64,000 nt of DNA, taken from NCBI RefSeq assembly GCF_012489685.1, contig NC_080043.1, positions 59,951,283-60,015,282 on the forward strand. Direction: 5' to 3'. The notes below the pieces were generated by a model. That model saw only the letters and a list, made by a program, of their open reading frames with translations. It was not told where the DNA came from and searched no databases. This DNA comes from Lotus japonicus. Lineage: Eukaryota; Streptophyta; Magnoliopsida; Fabales; Fabaceae. Within the stretch, counting starts at the first letter, position 1. Every line of letters begins with the position of its first letter. Made by a program: the position numbers and the translations under genes. This document shows, piece after piece, positions 62,836 through 64,000 of the stretch.

Positions 62836-64000
62836 TATTGCTCTGGAGGTATGAAAAGGGTGCTCGGCATGACTGGAGCGGTGGCAAAGCCATAAGTGAA
62901 GGAATCAGGGTGCTGAGCGCCCAGAAAACATGCTCAGCACCCTGCACACGATTTTTATATAAAAACACCAAAATCCCATCAGAAAATAGGACACAAAGAA
63001 CCAGAAAGTGAAAAAGAAGAAAACCCAAGAAGAAAGAAGAAAGAAAATGGAGATTGAGAGTTCCTGCACCCTTCGTCGAGTTGGGGACACGCCGACGATG
63101 GCACGGATCATCTCCATCTTCTCTATATTTCATGTAAGCTTTAAAGCTTCCATGGAAATAGATAGTTAAACCTCTTTGTGTTGGGATTGGATGTAGTCTT
63201 TTATCTTGAATGTATCCATTTTGATTCTCATGTATACATTTCTATTCCTATGTGTTGATTTTAATGATCTTACCTTGTTCTTCATGCTAGTTTTAGATTG
63301 ATCAACTAAAGCTTGATTTTGGATTTGATTTAGTGGTGGAAACTATTCATTTGATTCTGAAATAGATAAGATCATCTAGTGAGTTTCAGTTTTAGGAATG
63401 AAATCGGAATCCATTTGTCAAGAACATCTAAGCTTAAGGCAACTTGTTTTCTAAAATTTTCAAGGAATTAATTATTAGAAAGTGATGTGATAATCCTTTT
63501 TATGAGGGAACTATGAAAAAGATATGAAATGATATGATGAAATCCAACATAGGAAGTAACTTATATGTGAAATCATAATGATACTCAAGAGTTAATTGGT
63601 GAAATCCTATTCCAACCATTTTCTCAACTTGTTCACAACTCGTTTCATTACTGCTTTTTTGTGATGTTCACAACGTATCTCAAAACAATCAACTAAAACA
63701 CTCCTTGAACTCATTGCTTAAGTATTTTCACTAAAGAACGACGTTGTATTTCCAATTCCCTAAGGACAATAAAAACCCTTTGTTGTACTTCAATAGAATC
63801 TTAAAAGGGATTCAAGAGTACGTGTGGTAAAAACCTTTCAACATTATGGTAAGAAATCACCTGACCGAAGTAAATACATATGGATGTGGTGAATGATACT
63901 TCATTAGACCTATCCTGCTTTGAAGGATACTTAACAACCATCCACTTGTCTCCGTGACTTTGTGACAAACACTGTTAGAAGATTAAGCCCATCCAATTGT
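62836..64000. other. Unclassified repeat-like DNA, possibly a gypsy LTR cut by the window edge
   Basis: Begins with a strong inverted repeat (62908-62918 and 62932-62942), a TATA-like TTTATATAAAAA near 62955, then A/G-rich and later AT-rich non-coding sequence without open frames of interest. The layout suggests an LTR promoter of Athila-like type, but no second LTR or primer site is in view. Confidence 0.3.

Noticed and set aside
62630..63133. Minus-strand frame of 167 codons with hydrophobic runs
   Set aside because: Overlaps the plus-strand LINE RT fragment and A/G-rich DNA; no family resemblance.

Overview
The window is plant nuclear DNA, most likely from a legume. This rests on GT-AG introns with plant GH1 exon sizes, very AT-rich intergenic DNA, and dense nested plant retrotransposons with tRNA-iMet and tRNA-Asp-type primer sites. 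The legume placement is inference from overall resemblance. Only two cellular genes are convincing: a GH1 beta-glucosidase running off the left edge (minus strand, six exons visible) and a small AT-hook protein gene (57162-57566, minus). A short GH1 last-exon relic at 7951-8108 shows the beta-glucosidase locus once held a second copy.

Layout. 1-3507: GH1 gene. 4203-about 6236: small decayed LTR element carrying an exon-like fragment. 7331-7894: 5'-truncated LINE, then the GH1 relic. 8271-30248: Tat-type Ty3/gypsy element (minus; TSD GTTGT; 319-bp LTRs), with degraded pol carrying a second RNase H, and an antisense (plus-strand) gene near its 3' end. Its pol is split by a 13.3-kb Tekay/Del-type chromovirus (15044-28299, minus; TSD TTCTC; LTRs of about 4.1 kb). 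That element's own pol is split by a complete 366-bp TRIM (19735-20100; TSD CTACT). This gives three levels of nesting with precise boundaries.

30901-33736: solo LTR of a distant relative. 34385-34990: two tRNA-derived SINEs. About 35240-51543: a non-autonomous Helitron interrupted by a second Tekay element (35317-50095, plus; TSD TAAGT). The 5' LTR of this element is rearranged: it lost its promoter segment and gained an RRM-like fragment, a divergent LTR piece and an inverted LTR piece. 52.5-54.1 kb: copia-like and TIR-like remnants. 54182-56045 and 59890-about 62055: two more Helitrons with related ends (minus), flanking the AT-hook gene; the first contains a SINE and the second a LINE tail. 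62395-62835: LINE reverse-transcriptase pseudogene. The remainder is unclassified, possibly a gypsy LTR cut by the window edge.

The most unusual signal is a conserved open reading frame inside the long LTRs. It is about 158-159 codons with an acidic, Ser/Pro-rich tail. It occurs in all four Tekay LTR copies and, in divergent but alignable form, in the solo LTR at 31473-31874, always in the sense direction of the element. The retrotransposon genes themselves are all broken; many of the stops, but not all, look like C-to-T decay.
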